DNA from: Silene conica
Lineage: Eukaryota; Streptophyta; Magnoliopsida; Caryophyllales; Caryophyllaceae
Direction: 5' to 3'
Length of the DNA: 64,000 nt
Assembly (NCBI GenBank): GCA_029255685.2
Contig: CM055313.2
Coordinates: 40,318,079-40,382,078, forward strand
The first letter of the stretch is position 1. Every line of letters starts with the position of its first letter. The position numbers and the translations under genes were made by a program. Below the pieces are notes generated by a model that saw nothing but the letters and a program-made list of their open reading frames with translations, made no database searches and had not been told where the DNA came from. This document shows, in pieces, positions 34,803 through 46,855 of this stretch.

Positions 34803-35801
34803 TGTTGGGGCTGGTGTCCTTGACATTTAGTACAATGACTTATTAAATCTCTTAAAGGATCACAAGGGCATACTTTGGTATTATTATCAGTTGATCCACA
34901 TTTATCAATAACGGTTGTCTTGCTAGATAAGTTTGACGTTATTGTCATACGGATGACGGTGATCAACTGGTCCCTATACGTTACACCTATAGGACACGTT
35001 TGAGAGATGTGAAGGTATGAAAATACAGTCACATTTATGCTGAATACGACTAAACAGTTAGTCAGAGGTATTGACTATTAAATTATGCAATGAGATGTTG
35101 AGATAATTGTTTAATACGGATAAAATAATGTTAGCTAATACGGATTACATGATTGATTCGTAAATTAAATATAAACAGTTATATTTAATTAAATATTAAA
35201 TTCGTGTATTAATATAAGCAGTTATATTAATTAAGCTAATTATACCATATCGTAATTTTTATCAGACCATTATTAATGTATCGACAACATTAATATCTGA
35301 TAACGTATATATGATTGATAATTAAATCCCGCGAATTATATTTTAGCATTAGGGTCGAACCACGCAAGAGAATAAGGTAAGAGTGGAAAGCCCACTCTCA
35401 CCTTTGACCTTTTTCGGCCGAGTAGGTCTTACAAAAGGAGAAGAACTCTCCTTTTGTCAGACTACTCTTTCACTGGTGATTTCATAATTCAGAAAATTAG
35501 GGTTTTGAGAATTGTCTTTTCCCAAAAGCTTGATCTCACATCAAAAAACCTCACAATAACTTTCCCCATATTGCAAGGCAATTGGAGAGCTTTTCTAGCA
35601 CACGCGGCATCATCTCAAACGGGTCTTGGGTGCAAGTTATAGGAGCGAATTTCCATTAATTCCTGTTCGTAGGCCATTCACGCAAAGGATCTAAGGTTGT
35701 ACTCTATTATTCATGTTTTTCATCTTATGACAATTATTCACATATGTAATTTTCGTTATAATCCTGGAAATTTTAGGGTGAATACATGTTTATTCCCCAC
35801 A
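34803..35801 (+). repeat. Copia-3 LTR
   Basis: A 999-bp LTR inverted relative to Copia-2's LTR across the Athila scrap. By eye it differs from that LTR by about 10%. Confidence 0.9.
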
Positions 35802-36076
35802 AATGGTATCAGAGCCAAGGCCACGAAAATTTTACAATTGTGTTTTTCATAAGATGTTTTAAAATCAGTTTTTGAAAACTCGTTTGATGCTGCGGCCGTG
35901 TGCCTTTTATTGTGAAATCGATCATGTTTTTCGATTTAGATTTGTATATTGTTGATTAATCGATATTCTTAACAATATACAAATTCATTGTTGGTGTTTA
36001 TTGTTGATTTACAAGTATCAAATCAAGAATAGATGCAATTTTTTGTTTTATCATAGCATTCTTCTTCTACCAGTCA

Positions 36077-36438
36077 CTCGATCGAGCACTTTTTGGCTCG
36101 ATCGAGCAGGTTTTGCTTAAACCAGTCACTCGATCGAGCACTTTTTGGCTCGATCGAGCACTTTGGATTCTACGAACGAGCGTATTTCTACTCGTTCGTA
36201 GTCTGCCTCCATAACCCGTCACTCGATCAAGACTTGCTGTACTCGATCGAGTGACATTGTTCCTCGATCGACCTCGATTTAACTTGATCGAACAGTCTTC
36301 AGGGTATTTGTTTCTTTTTTTTCTGAAAATTTTGGTTTTTCTGAAAATTTTTGGGTTCGATCGAGCACATGTTTTCACTCGATCGAACGAGTCGTCTGTC
36401 AAGGTTACTCGATCGAGTACTCTAGTGACTCGATCGAG
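36077..36438. repeat. CTCGATCGAG and ACGAACGAG paired boxes, Copia-3 leader
   Basis: CTCGATCGAG-type words start at 36077/36097, 36129/36149, 36222/36242, 36263/36283, 36356/36378 and 36408/36429, 20 to 22 bp apart. One perfect inverted pair CTACGAACGAG/CTCGTTCGTAG starts at 36170/36191, 21 bp apart, with a 10-base loop. Confidence 0.9.
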
Positions 36439-37989
36439 TAAACCCTGTTTGGCAGAATTTCGAAAAATGGAAGTTTTTTTTTATTTTCTCTTGAACCATG
36501 GTAATATACTATATACGGAAAAAGTATATTGACTTTTGTGAAACGATTCACACTCGTAAGATACATATTATTTTAAAACGGTTTAAAATAATGGATTATA
36601 ATTTTATTAAGATTTATGTGACTAACACGATATAATCACATAATTTTAATCTCGTAAGGTGGTTTGGTAAAATTTATTAAACATAATAACGGTATTATGT
36701 CATGAATGAATTTGTTTTAGTTGATGCATTTTATTTATCGTCTTGTTGACTGCTTATGAATGCTCTTATAATGTATTTAATTTTGCAAACGGTTGTAACT
36801 TAGTGTGGCCTTAGAAGATTGGGTTACCGTAATGATGGAACACTGTCTTGTTTGTAATTTTGAGATCTCGCATCTCCGTTTTGGTTTTTCCCTTGTAATT
36901 ACTTTTGTATTTAAATTAGAATTTAAATAGGTTTATATTTGTAATTTAAATTAGTAATTTTGTGAAGACCAAAGACGGAGACCGGATGCTCACTCCCGCT
37001 GCAAAGACCAAGATGGATCATCAAGACAACCTTCTAGGGTCCAACGGTGGATTCCAAAGTTGTTTTATGTTTATTTTGGTAGGATAGGCCATGCTAGGAC
37101 TTTTATTTAAGTTTATTGCTTTCTTTTATGCTTTCATCGATAATAGCTTGCATCATATTCCGCCTAAAACCAAACCACCTATAACATGCCTGAAAACTGA
37201 CTCATGTAGAGGTTACGCGTTAGTTTTTATGACATACAGATGTCATTTGTCACATCTTAAGCCATCACTTTTTCATTCATTCACGATAATGCTAGATTTT
37301 AGTTCACTTAAAATGAATAAAAACAAGTTGATGGGGTCTTCCTCGTATAACCAAAAATTGAGACTAGTCTTTATAAATCAGACTCCCATGAATCCCTTCT
37401 TCGTCGGTAGGCATACTATGACCCCTTCTACGTCGGGTAAGTGGGAACAGATGATTTATTTTATCTCGACGTTGTGCTCACTAGATACTATCTAGCGATT
37501 ATGATTAAGTACAATGACAGTTAGTACAATGACTTACTAAATCTCTTAAAGGATCACAAGGGCATACTTTAGTATTATTATCAGTTGATCCAAGTTTATC
37601 AATAACGGTTGGCTTGCTAGATAAGTTTGACGTTATTGTCATACGGATGGCGGTGATCAACTGGTCCCTATACGTCACACCTATAGGACACGTTTGAGAG
37701 ATGTGAAGGTATGAAAATACAGTCACATTTATGCCGAATACGACTAAACAGTTAGTCAGAGGTATTGACTATTAAATTGGTCAATAAGATGTTGAGATTA
37801 TTATTTAATACGGATTAAATAATTTTAGCTAATACGGATTACATGATTAATTCGTAAAATTAAATATAAACGGTTATATTTAATTAAATATTGAATTTGC
37901 GTATTAATATAAACAGTTATATTAATTTGGGTAATTATACAATATCGTAATCTTATCAGACCATTATTCACTACTACATTTTGATTCTA

Positions 37990-38400
37990 TAGCAACACTC
38001 CACTATTGTTGCATAATGTCATATAAGTGTTGCTATAGAGTTTATGCAACACTTAATGAAGTGCTGTATAAAGTCTCGTTGCATTAGCTCATTGCAACAC
38101 TTTATGCAACACTTTTTGAACTATTGCAACACTTTTATAAAGTGTTACATATGTTACTTTTATGCAACACTTTTTTCAAATGCAATGACAACATTATTAT
38201 TTTCTAATGCAACACTTCTTGTGAAAAATTAGCAACACTTTTCGTAGACAAATGCAATACTTTTTATATTAAAAAGCAACACTTATATCGAACAAATGCG
38301 ACATTTTTATTTTGAGAACGCAACACTAGTTACGTCCAAAAAGAACACTTGTACTAAACAAACGCCAACACTAGTTCATCCAAACACAATAGAGAATTGC
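37990..38400. repeat. CACTA-C left subterminal array
   Basis: About fifteen copies of GCAACACTT or close forms, irregularly spaced. Matching copies lie at the right end near 50670-50860. Such arrays bind TnpA-type proteins in CACTA elements. Confidence 0.85.
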
Positions 38401-40381
38401 AATTCTTAATAATCGTGTATTATTGCATATCATTCAAAAATTACAATAGAATTATTCAATCTCAAAAATGAATGTCAATTACATCTCCAAAAAGCATTAA
38501 AAATAGAACTTCGCAAATGTTTAAGTACAAAAAATGTACCAAATGTTTAAAATAGAACAAATGATTTAACGATTATTATTAAATAAAAGTCTTCATGTCG
38601 TTGTAGTACTCCATTATCCCACGAGATATTGATGTAAGTTGCTTGCCATCCGAACAAAAAATCATCCGACAACATGCATAATAGTAATACCTCAAATGCA
38701 ACCGGTTTTTGCAAAAGGAAGCACAAAATCAGCAGCATTATTACCTTTTGAAAGCCATTCAAAATAAGGCACAAAGGAAAGGAGTAAAGAATCCCAACTA
38801 TATACAAAATCCACACAACTAATGAACGAGTACTTGAACTCAACAGTCGTATTTTTGACCCTAAACAATGCTAACCACGTCAAAATACTTCTCAATAACT
38901 CCTGAGTTTCATCAGCATGACTTACGGGTGAAAAATGAAAGAAAATTAAGAATGAGCAATGAAGAAGATATATACCTCAAGATAAGTACTCCTTGACAAC
39001 TTCTGGAGGTAGCCTTTCTAAAAACTTTGTGAGTACAGGTTGAGCATAAATTTTTCCTAGCCAATACCAAATCCATGATATGTAAGTAAGACCATGCAGT
39101 ACGGAAACATATGGAGAGCACTTATTTCCAATCCCGTACTACTACTAATCGTAACAAGCATTCACTAAAATCCCAACATGCTTAGATACCATCCACATAA
39201 CCAATCAAAGCCAGGACTAATAACACTTATTTCCTAACCAACTTCTGAACTACACAGCAGTAGAGGAGGATATCAGTGGGGCAGTCTAGTACAAACAGCC
39301 CAGCAGAGTACAGCAGCCTAAGCCAGACGCATACCAACATTGAGAGGGTGCAACAATAGTGGTTTAGACACACAGGAAGTCAGGAACAATGGTGTTCAGT
39401 AATAGCAGCACTAAAGGTACATCTGAAATGGGCAGATTGTCGTGTGTAGGCTTTGTGCAGTAGAGTTGTGAGGGCAGCAAGTACCTACCGTGAGCAGCAG
39501 TGCAGCAACGAAAAGTGGCAGTAGATAGTCTGGTCTGATATAATTGAACTCTAGATATGCCAAGAACATCAAACTGCATTTTTAATAGCATTTTTAAAAT
39601 CAGAATGTAACACTTACTACAGAAACAGATATAACATCAGCATTGGTAGAAAGACTATCAAGACTGCAAACTGCATTGGTCGAAGGCAAGATCTTCACAA
39701 CTATAATCGATCAAACTAAGCTTAGCCAAGTAATAACTCAAAAACTCCAATTACAGATTCGGGGTTCTCTTCGGTGTGCTCCATCATTCATATTTGAAAC
39801 AAGAAGCAATAGATAGTTTAATTTCAATTTTGAATATGTGATGAATAACTAGACTAGTCCAAAGTACAACACCTTATATGCTTTGTTCTCTTACTTCTAA
39901 ATTGATTTAGTTATGAAATAAAACCCTCACATTCTCACGAAAACAAAAAGATAGGAAATCATCTAATATACCTCGGAGTTGCCTTGAGCAGCCCTGGTAA
40001 ACTAAAATTCCTGTAAAGATATATCAAATAAACAAAAAAGAGTCAACAGTGACATTTCCAAGTGAAACACGTATCAAAGATCAACCAACAACAAATTAAG
40101 ATCAATAACATTAAAAAGTCGAGAACTTCAGCAAGCTATCTAAAGCGAAACAAACTGAAAAAATTGCAGGATGTTAACGATTTCATACTAAGACATAAAA
40201 ACTTCCATATCACACAGTATACAACCATATCCCCATATGTTAATCTGCCTTACATAAGTCCTAGCTATCAACATATCAACAAATAAAGCAACAACAATCT
40301 ATTCAGGAATGACACCCATATATCTGGAATAACTGAAACACTCCCAAATTTGCTTTTATTACTTGGCTGATCATAAACAAT
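38401..40381. other. CACTA-C left interior, unassigned
   Basis: AT-rich sequence. Short open frames on the minus strand (38547-38895, 38912-39121, 39364-39591) have no recognisable domain. Host-derived exons are possible, but I cannot support any. Confidence 0.4.
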
Positions 40382-40545
40382 GGTTTGATTCTGAGCGATA
40401 AATTATGCCAGCTTGGATATAGTCAGGATCAGTACTGCTGCATTTGTGAGAAGAAATCAGAAACTGAGGATCATCTGTTTTTAACTGTGACTACATCAGA
40501 TCTGTGTTGCAGCACATTGAAAACTGGTGTGGGATTAAAATACAA
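40382..40545 (+). pseudogene. LINE-type zf-RVT fragment, left part
   Basis: The translation ILSDKLCQLGYSQDQYCCIC, then EKKSETEDHLFL, fits the zinc-binding domain that follows reverse transcriptase in plant L1-type LINEs (zf-RVT: C..C....E...HLF). The piece stops at CACTA-D and continues on its far side at 48330. It could also come from one of the host genes that carry this domain. It has no reverse transcriptase around it. Confidence 0.7.
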
Positions 40546-40559
40546 CACTACAAGAAATA

Positions 40560-41100
40560 AGGTTGTTAGCGACCGACAAAAACGGTTGGAAAAAGGGAAA
40601 TTCGGTCGCTAAAACAGATTACCTACCGCTTTATGTGAATTAGTGACCGACACAAGTCGGTCGGTAAATCTAGTCGGTAATTTTTATTTACCGACCGATG
40701 CTCAGTGGTCGGTAATTTACCCACCGATAGAGTGGTTGGTAATTTATTTTTCGGTGGGTAACTTACTACGTTGACTAGTCAAACTAAAAGTTATTATCGG
40801 TCGGTAAATCCTGGACGGTCGGTATTTTGTAACCGATAAGCGGTTGGTAAAACTATGTCGGTAGGTAATTACCGACCGAATTTCGGTAGGTAATTTGTTA
40901 AGGCGGTTGGTAACGTTATTTTGTAAAACAAAAATCAGAAGGTTTGTCGGTCGGTAATTGTTTATGCGGTCGGTAATATTTGTTGTTCGGTCGGTAATTT
41001 GTTCAGAGCGGTAGGTATTTAATTTTTCCAGAAACTTTAGCGGTTGGTAATTTTTATATGCGGTTGGTAATTGTTTTATTCGGTTGGTAATTATGGTTTA
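40560..41100. repeat. CACTA-D left subterminal array
   Basis: More than fifteen copies of CGGTCGGTAATT, GCGGTTGGTAAT or their reverse complements. The same words occur in the right array near 47960-48310. In En/Spm the 12-bp subterminal repeats are TnpA-binding sites. Confidence 0.88.
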
Positions 41101-41329
41101 TACTATCAATATGTTCCCACATTTATTCCTCCCATTTTCCTATATAAATTCCTGCAATTTGAAACACACACACATGTTTGGTCCAACAAACAACCAACTT
41201 TCCATTTCGTAATGACCAAATATTGTGCAAAATACATAATGCCTACAAATCCAAGTCATATGTCTTTTACACCACAACTAACACTAAATCTAAACAACAT
41301 TATGGCCAAGTACATACCAACCTTAAAGA

Positions 41330-42879
41330 CTAACTAACTTCAAAACCTACACCGGCTCCTCCAATCCCACCTCCGCCGGAATTATCATCATTAGGGTTAC
41401 GAAAAGGGTTGAGAAGGCTATTATTGCAATGGTATTGAGTTTGAGATTGAAACATTTGAGTCAAGGCTTCAATTTGACGACTCATATCTTCTTGGTTTTT
41501 CATAATCTTTTCTTCCCTTATTCGAGCTTCTTCTTCTTTTTGTTGTGTTTCCTCCCGAAACTTCCTAAATTCCTCGGCTTCTCTTTCACGTGCCTCCATT
41601 GTTTGAATTAGAACACCGGGAATATAGGTTTCCGATGCTGAAGACTTACCTCTAGTTGATGACTGGGTTCGATTGTAATACAATGGTGCGGCAGTTCCCA
41701 AACCAAATACTTCACCCTTTTGAAATCCCCTATTCAACTCGAACCAAATTTTATTAGGATCTACCGGTAGTCCCTGTTCTTCAAGGTCACGAACCCGAAT
41801 TTCGTACTCCTCCTACATTATCCAAAAAATAACAAGGCATTAATAATGACAATAACATATAACCAAAAATTGAGTAAAATTCAAGTATTTTATAATCGTG
41901 ATACTAACATATTTTTTTTTTGCTTTCAGATGACTCCATACATCTTCGCCATCAACCACTTTCTTATGAGTATCAACAAAAAGCTCAACTGCATTTGGGA
42001 TCTTGCCCTCTTTATCCTTTTTCGCCTTTGGAAAAATCAAAATAGATAATCATTCATAAATACTAAAAACTAATAATGAAATTAGGAAAAAAAGCAAGTT
42101 AAATGTTTTGACTTAATTACCATCTTTGCCGCATGTTTCACCGCTTTAATTGACCCGTAATGATGTGTAGTCGGGCCCTCTTCCTTGCCTTTCTTGTTAA
42201 TCGATGCTTGTTCTGATTTCTTGACAAATTCGGGATTCTTTCGCTTCTCAATGAATTTTTTATAAACACTAGGGAGCATCCAACCCGGGTTTTTCTTATA
42301 CTTACCATTTACCTTCTTTGCGGCTTCATTCACCGCACCTTTGAGACGCACCCTACACGTGTCCTTGAAATTTTTCTTACACTCATCGTCGTATTTTGGA
42401 TCCCACTTGCACAAACTCTAATACAAGAAAGACTTTGTGTTATAAAATAAGCAATATATTATACTTAACTAAATAATTAAAAAAATAAGAGACGATATAA
42501 CAAATACCTTGAAATGATTGAACCATTCATCTCTTTTCCTTTTAGGTGTTTCCGTCCAATTAAAATAAGGGGCATCGTAGCTGTTTTTGAAAGAGCGGGT
42601 AACTCTCCGAACGACTTTAGTGTCATCAAACCTTTAACAATATACATATTATAAAATTAAAGTACAATTGATTGTAATTAAGTTTTGAAATATATTTAGT
42701 AGAATATGGATAATAAATTGTACCACAACTTGCCCGGTTCTATATCGATTACATCTTCTTTTCCCGTAACCGTCTCCGAATTTTGATCTACTACCATCAT
42801 GGAGCTGTCTCCAGAGCCCTCCAACTCCTCATCTTCCAACTCTTCTTCCGGGTTCCTTAATACCACTTCTCTTCCTCGA

Positions 42880-42912
<33 letters not shown>

Positions 42913-42920
42913 CCTGTCAT
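41330..42920 (-). CDS. Ptta/En-Spm TnpA-like protein gene, spliced
   Basis: Read on the minus strand from ATG at 42920. The N-terminus is MTGGRGRGRGRGRGRGRG-like, a long RG repeat, then an acidic part (EEELEDEELEGSGD). Likely exons are 42920-42724, 42631-42508, 42417-42121, 42025-about 41909 and about 41814-41330, each with GT and AG at the intron ends and matching phase. The middle has TPKRKRDEWFNHFK and WDPKYDDECKKNF, then NPGWMLPSVYKKFIEKRKNP, the Transposase_24 (Ptta/En/Spm) pattern. The C-terminal exon has a charged coiled-coil (about EAREREAEEFRKFREETQQK) and a Q/N/G-rich tail. TnpA-type proteins bind the subterminal repeats and bring the ends together. It lies just downstream of the transposase gene on the same strand. 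Exon borders are my reading and not confirmed. Confidence 0.75.
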
Positions 42921-43146
42921 CCTAAACAAACCAACCCAAGAAAAAGATATATAATACCAAGCACATTCTAAAAGCACATTTGCAATTCCACCACATTCTA
43001 AACATTCACACACTACAATCACTTTAACATTAGGATGGAGGGAGTAAAAGTAATAATAAATCAAACATGATTGAAAGGAAATTGTATTTGTTACAAAGCA
43101 TAGTGAAATAAGGTAATCAAACAACAAACACGTAATCTTCTTCTAA

Positions 43147-46100
43147 CTAGTCTTCTTCTTCTTCTTCTTCATCTTCATCATCATCATCACCACCATCATC
43201 CTCCTCATCCTCCTCCTCCTCCTCATCCTCCACCTCCTCCTCCTCCTCCTCCTCCTCCTCCACTTCCTCCTCATCCTCCAAATCATTTATAAAATCATCT
43301 TCATCTTCTTCATACAAGTCATTATTTCTTCTTTGTAATCTACGCACATCCACTTCCTCCTCATCCTCAGCACCACCTTCATTCAAATCTTGTAAGGGGT
43401 CATTTTCCACTATCAAAGACAAATTTAGTGGTGTCGTCACTTCTTCTTGAAATACCGTTTTGTCAACCGGTGCATCAATTTGTGATCTTGCCATACTTTT
43501 GAACACCGCCCACCAATGATCTCTATCTTTCTTTGTGTTTGGGTAAGGAGCATAATAAACTTGATTAACTTGATGTGCAAGTACAAAAGGATCATATTTG
43601 CCATACTTCCTCTTATGATTAACTTCTACAAGTTTATAAGTGTCATGAACAATTGTACCGTTTGAAGAATTATCCATCCAAGAACATTTGAATAAGACTG
43701 CATTGTAAACCATTTTTTCACCACAATACCTCAACTCAATGATCTCTTCTAAGGTACCATAATAGTCATCTCCACCAACACCATTTACGCAAACACCATA
43801 ATTCATACTAGCTTTATTTTTCCCATACTTCAATGTCTGAAAATTAAAGCCATTGATAGAATATTTCTGCCAAGTTCGTACTTCTTTGGAAGGACCATTT
43901 GCTAAGGCTACCAATAAATCATCTTTGATATTCTCTTGAATTACCTAATTTCAAAGTTAGAAAAATAAATATATTTTATACTCTTAATGTTTTTATATGT
44001 TTGTCTAATGTTTAAAAATGAAACTTACATGTTCTTTAAACCATATTGGATAAAGCTTCTCATATAAACTCCAAACCTCGTCGTCATTATTAACTTCTGG
44101 ATGTTGCTCATGGATGAAAGCTTCGAATAACCTAAAATTCCAAAGCTTTTACTACTATAAATATTATTAAAGTTAAATAATTCCGCTAAAACTAAGTTAT
44201 TATACTAACTAACCTTTCATATTTATCTAACCGTTCACAATTTGATAAGGCGTAAAGATGGGCACGCTCATATTCTTCTCCATCCAAGTATCTTAATTTT
44301 CCTTTCGTGAAGGATTTACCTTCATGTTTTTGGAAAAGCTCGGGTAAAGTAGAATCTGTTTGCTCTTTGGTTCCAAAATCCAAATCTTTTGCCTTTGTGT
44401 CTATATGCTCTTCAAAATAAAGGGAGCAAAAATTTGATATTTCTTCCACTAAGAAAGCGTTGCAAATAGACCCTTCTACTTTTGCTTTATTGCCAACCTT
44501 TTGTTTGAGGTGATTTAGAAACCTACAAATATTTTAGTGTTACTATAATATACAAGATATCTAGATTAGTTTGAATAAATAATGTATATAAGAGATTAAG
44601 TATTTTACCTCTCAAAAGGGTACATCCACCTATATTGAACTGCGCCTCCAACTCTTGCTTCATAAGGCAAATGTATAGGTAAGTGTTCCATAGAGTTAAA
44701 GAATGATGGTGGAAACACTCTTTCAAGCTTGCAAATGATCTCGGCAATGTTGTTCTCTAGATTTTCTATATTTTCAATTTTGAGAGTCGGGGTGCACAAA
44801 TCACGGAAGAATAGACTTATTTCAGTTATTGCATTCCACACATCTTTCGGCAACAAATGTTTCAAGGAAACTGGTAATAATCTTTCCATGAATACGTGAC
44901 AATCGTGGCTCTTCATCCCATGAAGGACAAGATCATTTCGATCAACACACCGACTCAAGTCCGATGCATATCCATCTGGAAATCTTAAGTTACAAATCCA
45001 CTCGCATAGCACTTTTTTTTTAGCCTTATCAAGAGTAAATGGAGCTTTTGGCTTTTGACCATTCTCCTTAATGTGTAAATGTGATCTTTTGCATAATTTG
45101 GCCAAGTCTTTCCTTGAATTGTTATTATCAGCTGTTTTCTTTTTTTTATCCATCACCGTGTGAATTAACTGCTCAAAAAAGTTCTTTTCAATATGCATGA
45201 CATCCAAATTGTGTCTTATCAACAAATGCTTCCAATAGGGTAATTCCCAGAATATACTTCTCTTGAACCATCCCGTTTTCAACTTTTTCAACTCCCTAAA
45301 TTCATAATTTGTACCATCAACAATAGTTGGGTAATTACGAATCTTCTCCCAAATTTCAAATCCGGAGAGAATTGTAGGAGGTTCATCATTTTTCTGGAAT
45401 TTATTCTTGAGAAATGAGGTTTTATTATAACGGAATACGTGGTTAGTCGGTAAAAATTGTCTATGACAATCAAACCAACACGTCTTCCCTCCATGAGGTA
45501 GCCAAAAAGACTTTGATTCTTCCATACAATATGGACAAGCAAGTTTACCAGCGGTGACCCAACCGGAAAGCATGCCGTAAGCTGGAAAATCACTGATGGT
45601 CCATAAAAGAGCGGCTTTGAGCTGAAAGTTTTGCTTCTTCGACACATCGAAAGCAGGTATACCTATCTCCCACAAGGTTTTCAACTCTTCAATAAGAGGT
45701 TGTAAATAGACATCCAAGTTCTTCTTAGGATTTTTAGGACCGGGAACGATCAAAGAAAGAAACATAAACGGCTTCTTCATGCATAACCATGGTGGTAGAT
45801 TATAAGGAGTGAGAATTACCGGCCAACATGAATATGGCTTCCCAAATTGACCGTATGGAGAAAAGCCGTCTGTGCACAAACCAAGCCTAACATTTCGAGG
45901 ATCACTAGCAAATTCAGGGAACATTTTATCCAAATGCTTCCAAGCCTCACTATCACTTGGGTGAGCGAATGTCCCTTCTACGCGTGGGTTTTGATCATGC
46001 CATCTCATTGCCTCCGCAATGTTCCTAGTTGCATACAGTCGTTGCAATCTTGGACCTAGAGGGAGGTAAATTAAGAATTTGTGAGGTATTTTCTTTCCAC

Positions 46101-46855
46101 TTGAAGGCTTTGGTTTGTACCTATCTTTGCCACACTTCTTGCATTTTTCAAGTGACGCATCTTCTTTCCAAAAGAGCATACACCCGTCTTGACAACAATG
46201 AATCTTTTGATGAGGAAGTTCAAGAGCTTTGAGTAATTTTTTTGTGTTATAATAACTCCGGGTCATCATATTTTCCCGAGGTAAAACATCCTCGAGAAAT
46301 GAAGCAAACTTATCTACACTTTTGTGCGATAAGTTGTCCTCACACTTTATGTTAATAAGCCTTGCAGCTGCTTGTAACACTGACACATCGCTCCCCTTAT
46401 ACAAGGGCTTCTCTACCGCTTCTAACATATCAAAAAAAACCCTTCAGTTGAGGGTGTGGAGTTTCTTCTTCACCAATAGGAGGTTCCTCCAAGAAGTCTA
46501 ACATTCTGTCTCCTAAAGCATCGATTACCATGTCTCGATATGGTCCGCTAATGGAAGCGTGGGTGTTTGGTTCGTTGTTGGGCGTTGTAAAAGAAAAAGG
46601 CTCACCATGACAAACCCATTCATAATAATTCCCCATGAACCCTTTACTAATAAGATGTTCTTGCACCACAAATTCACTCAAGTATTTAATATTTTTGCAC
46701 TTCATACATGGACATCTAATGAGTTGTGAATTCCTAAATTCACCTTGGCTTTTAACATATTCAATAAAACTATTCACCCCAGAAACAAATTCGTACTTAA
46801 CCATCTTCCTATCATCCACCCTTTCATACATCCATTCACGTTCAACCCTCTTCAT
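43147..46855 (-). CDS. TNP2-type CACTA transposase gene (Transpos_assoc, Transposase_21, DUF4218, DUF4216)
   Basis: On the minus strand from ATG at 46855. The first ~140 codons match the transposase-associated domain, with REWMYERVDDRK and CPCMKCKN. A T8 run near 46430 then shifts the frame by one base; the next frame (46428-44609) continues LEAVEKPLYKG, with CCQDGCMLFW, LGLCTDGFSPYG and the conserved HNLDVMHIEKNFFEQL of Transposase_21, and starts DUF4218 (EARVGGAVQYRWMYPFER). Good introns follow: exons 44522-44214, 44131-44029 and 43944-43147, each join in phase (PFER-FLNHLKQKVG; KYER-LFEAFIHEQ; FKEH-VIQENIKDD). The last exon has DUF4216 (NGFNFQTLKYGKNKASMNYG) and a ~50-residue acidic tail. 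The product cuts and joins CACTA ends. Apart from the T run it looks whole. Confidence 0.85.

Larger units (their letters stand above)
34803..37515 (+). mobile_element. Copia-3: LTR plus leader only
   Basis: An LTR at 34803-35801 starts TGTTGGGGCTGG and ends ATTCCCCACA. It is followed by the primer site TGGTATCAGAGCC (35804-35816) and a leader with CTCGATCGAG boxes. Near 37502-37515 the leader passes into the LTR of Copia-4, so gag and pol are missing. The junction shows a short shared word (TACAATGAC). It is a broken relic. Confidence 0.88.

Noticed and set aside
40560-41100. CACTA-D subterminal word CCGACCGA as the origin of the retroelement boxes
   Set aside because: Only ACCGACC is shared, the CACTA words lack the palindromic GGTCGACC core and show no 21-bp pairing; chance similarity is enough.
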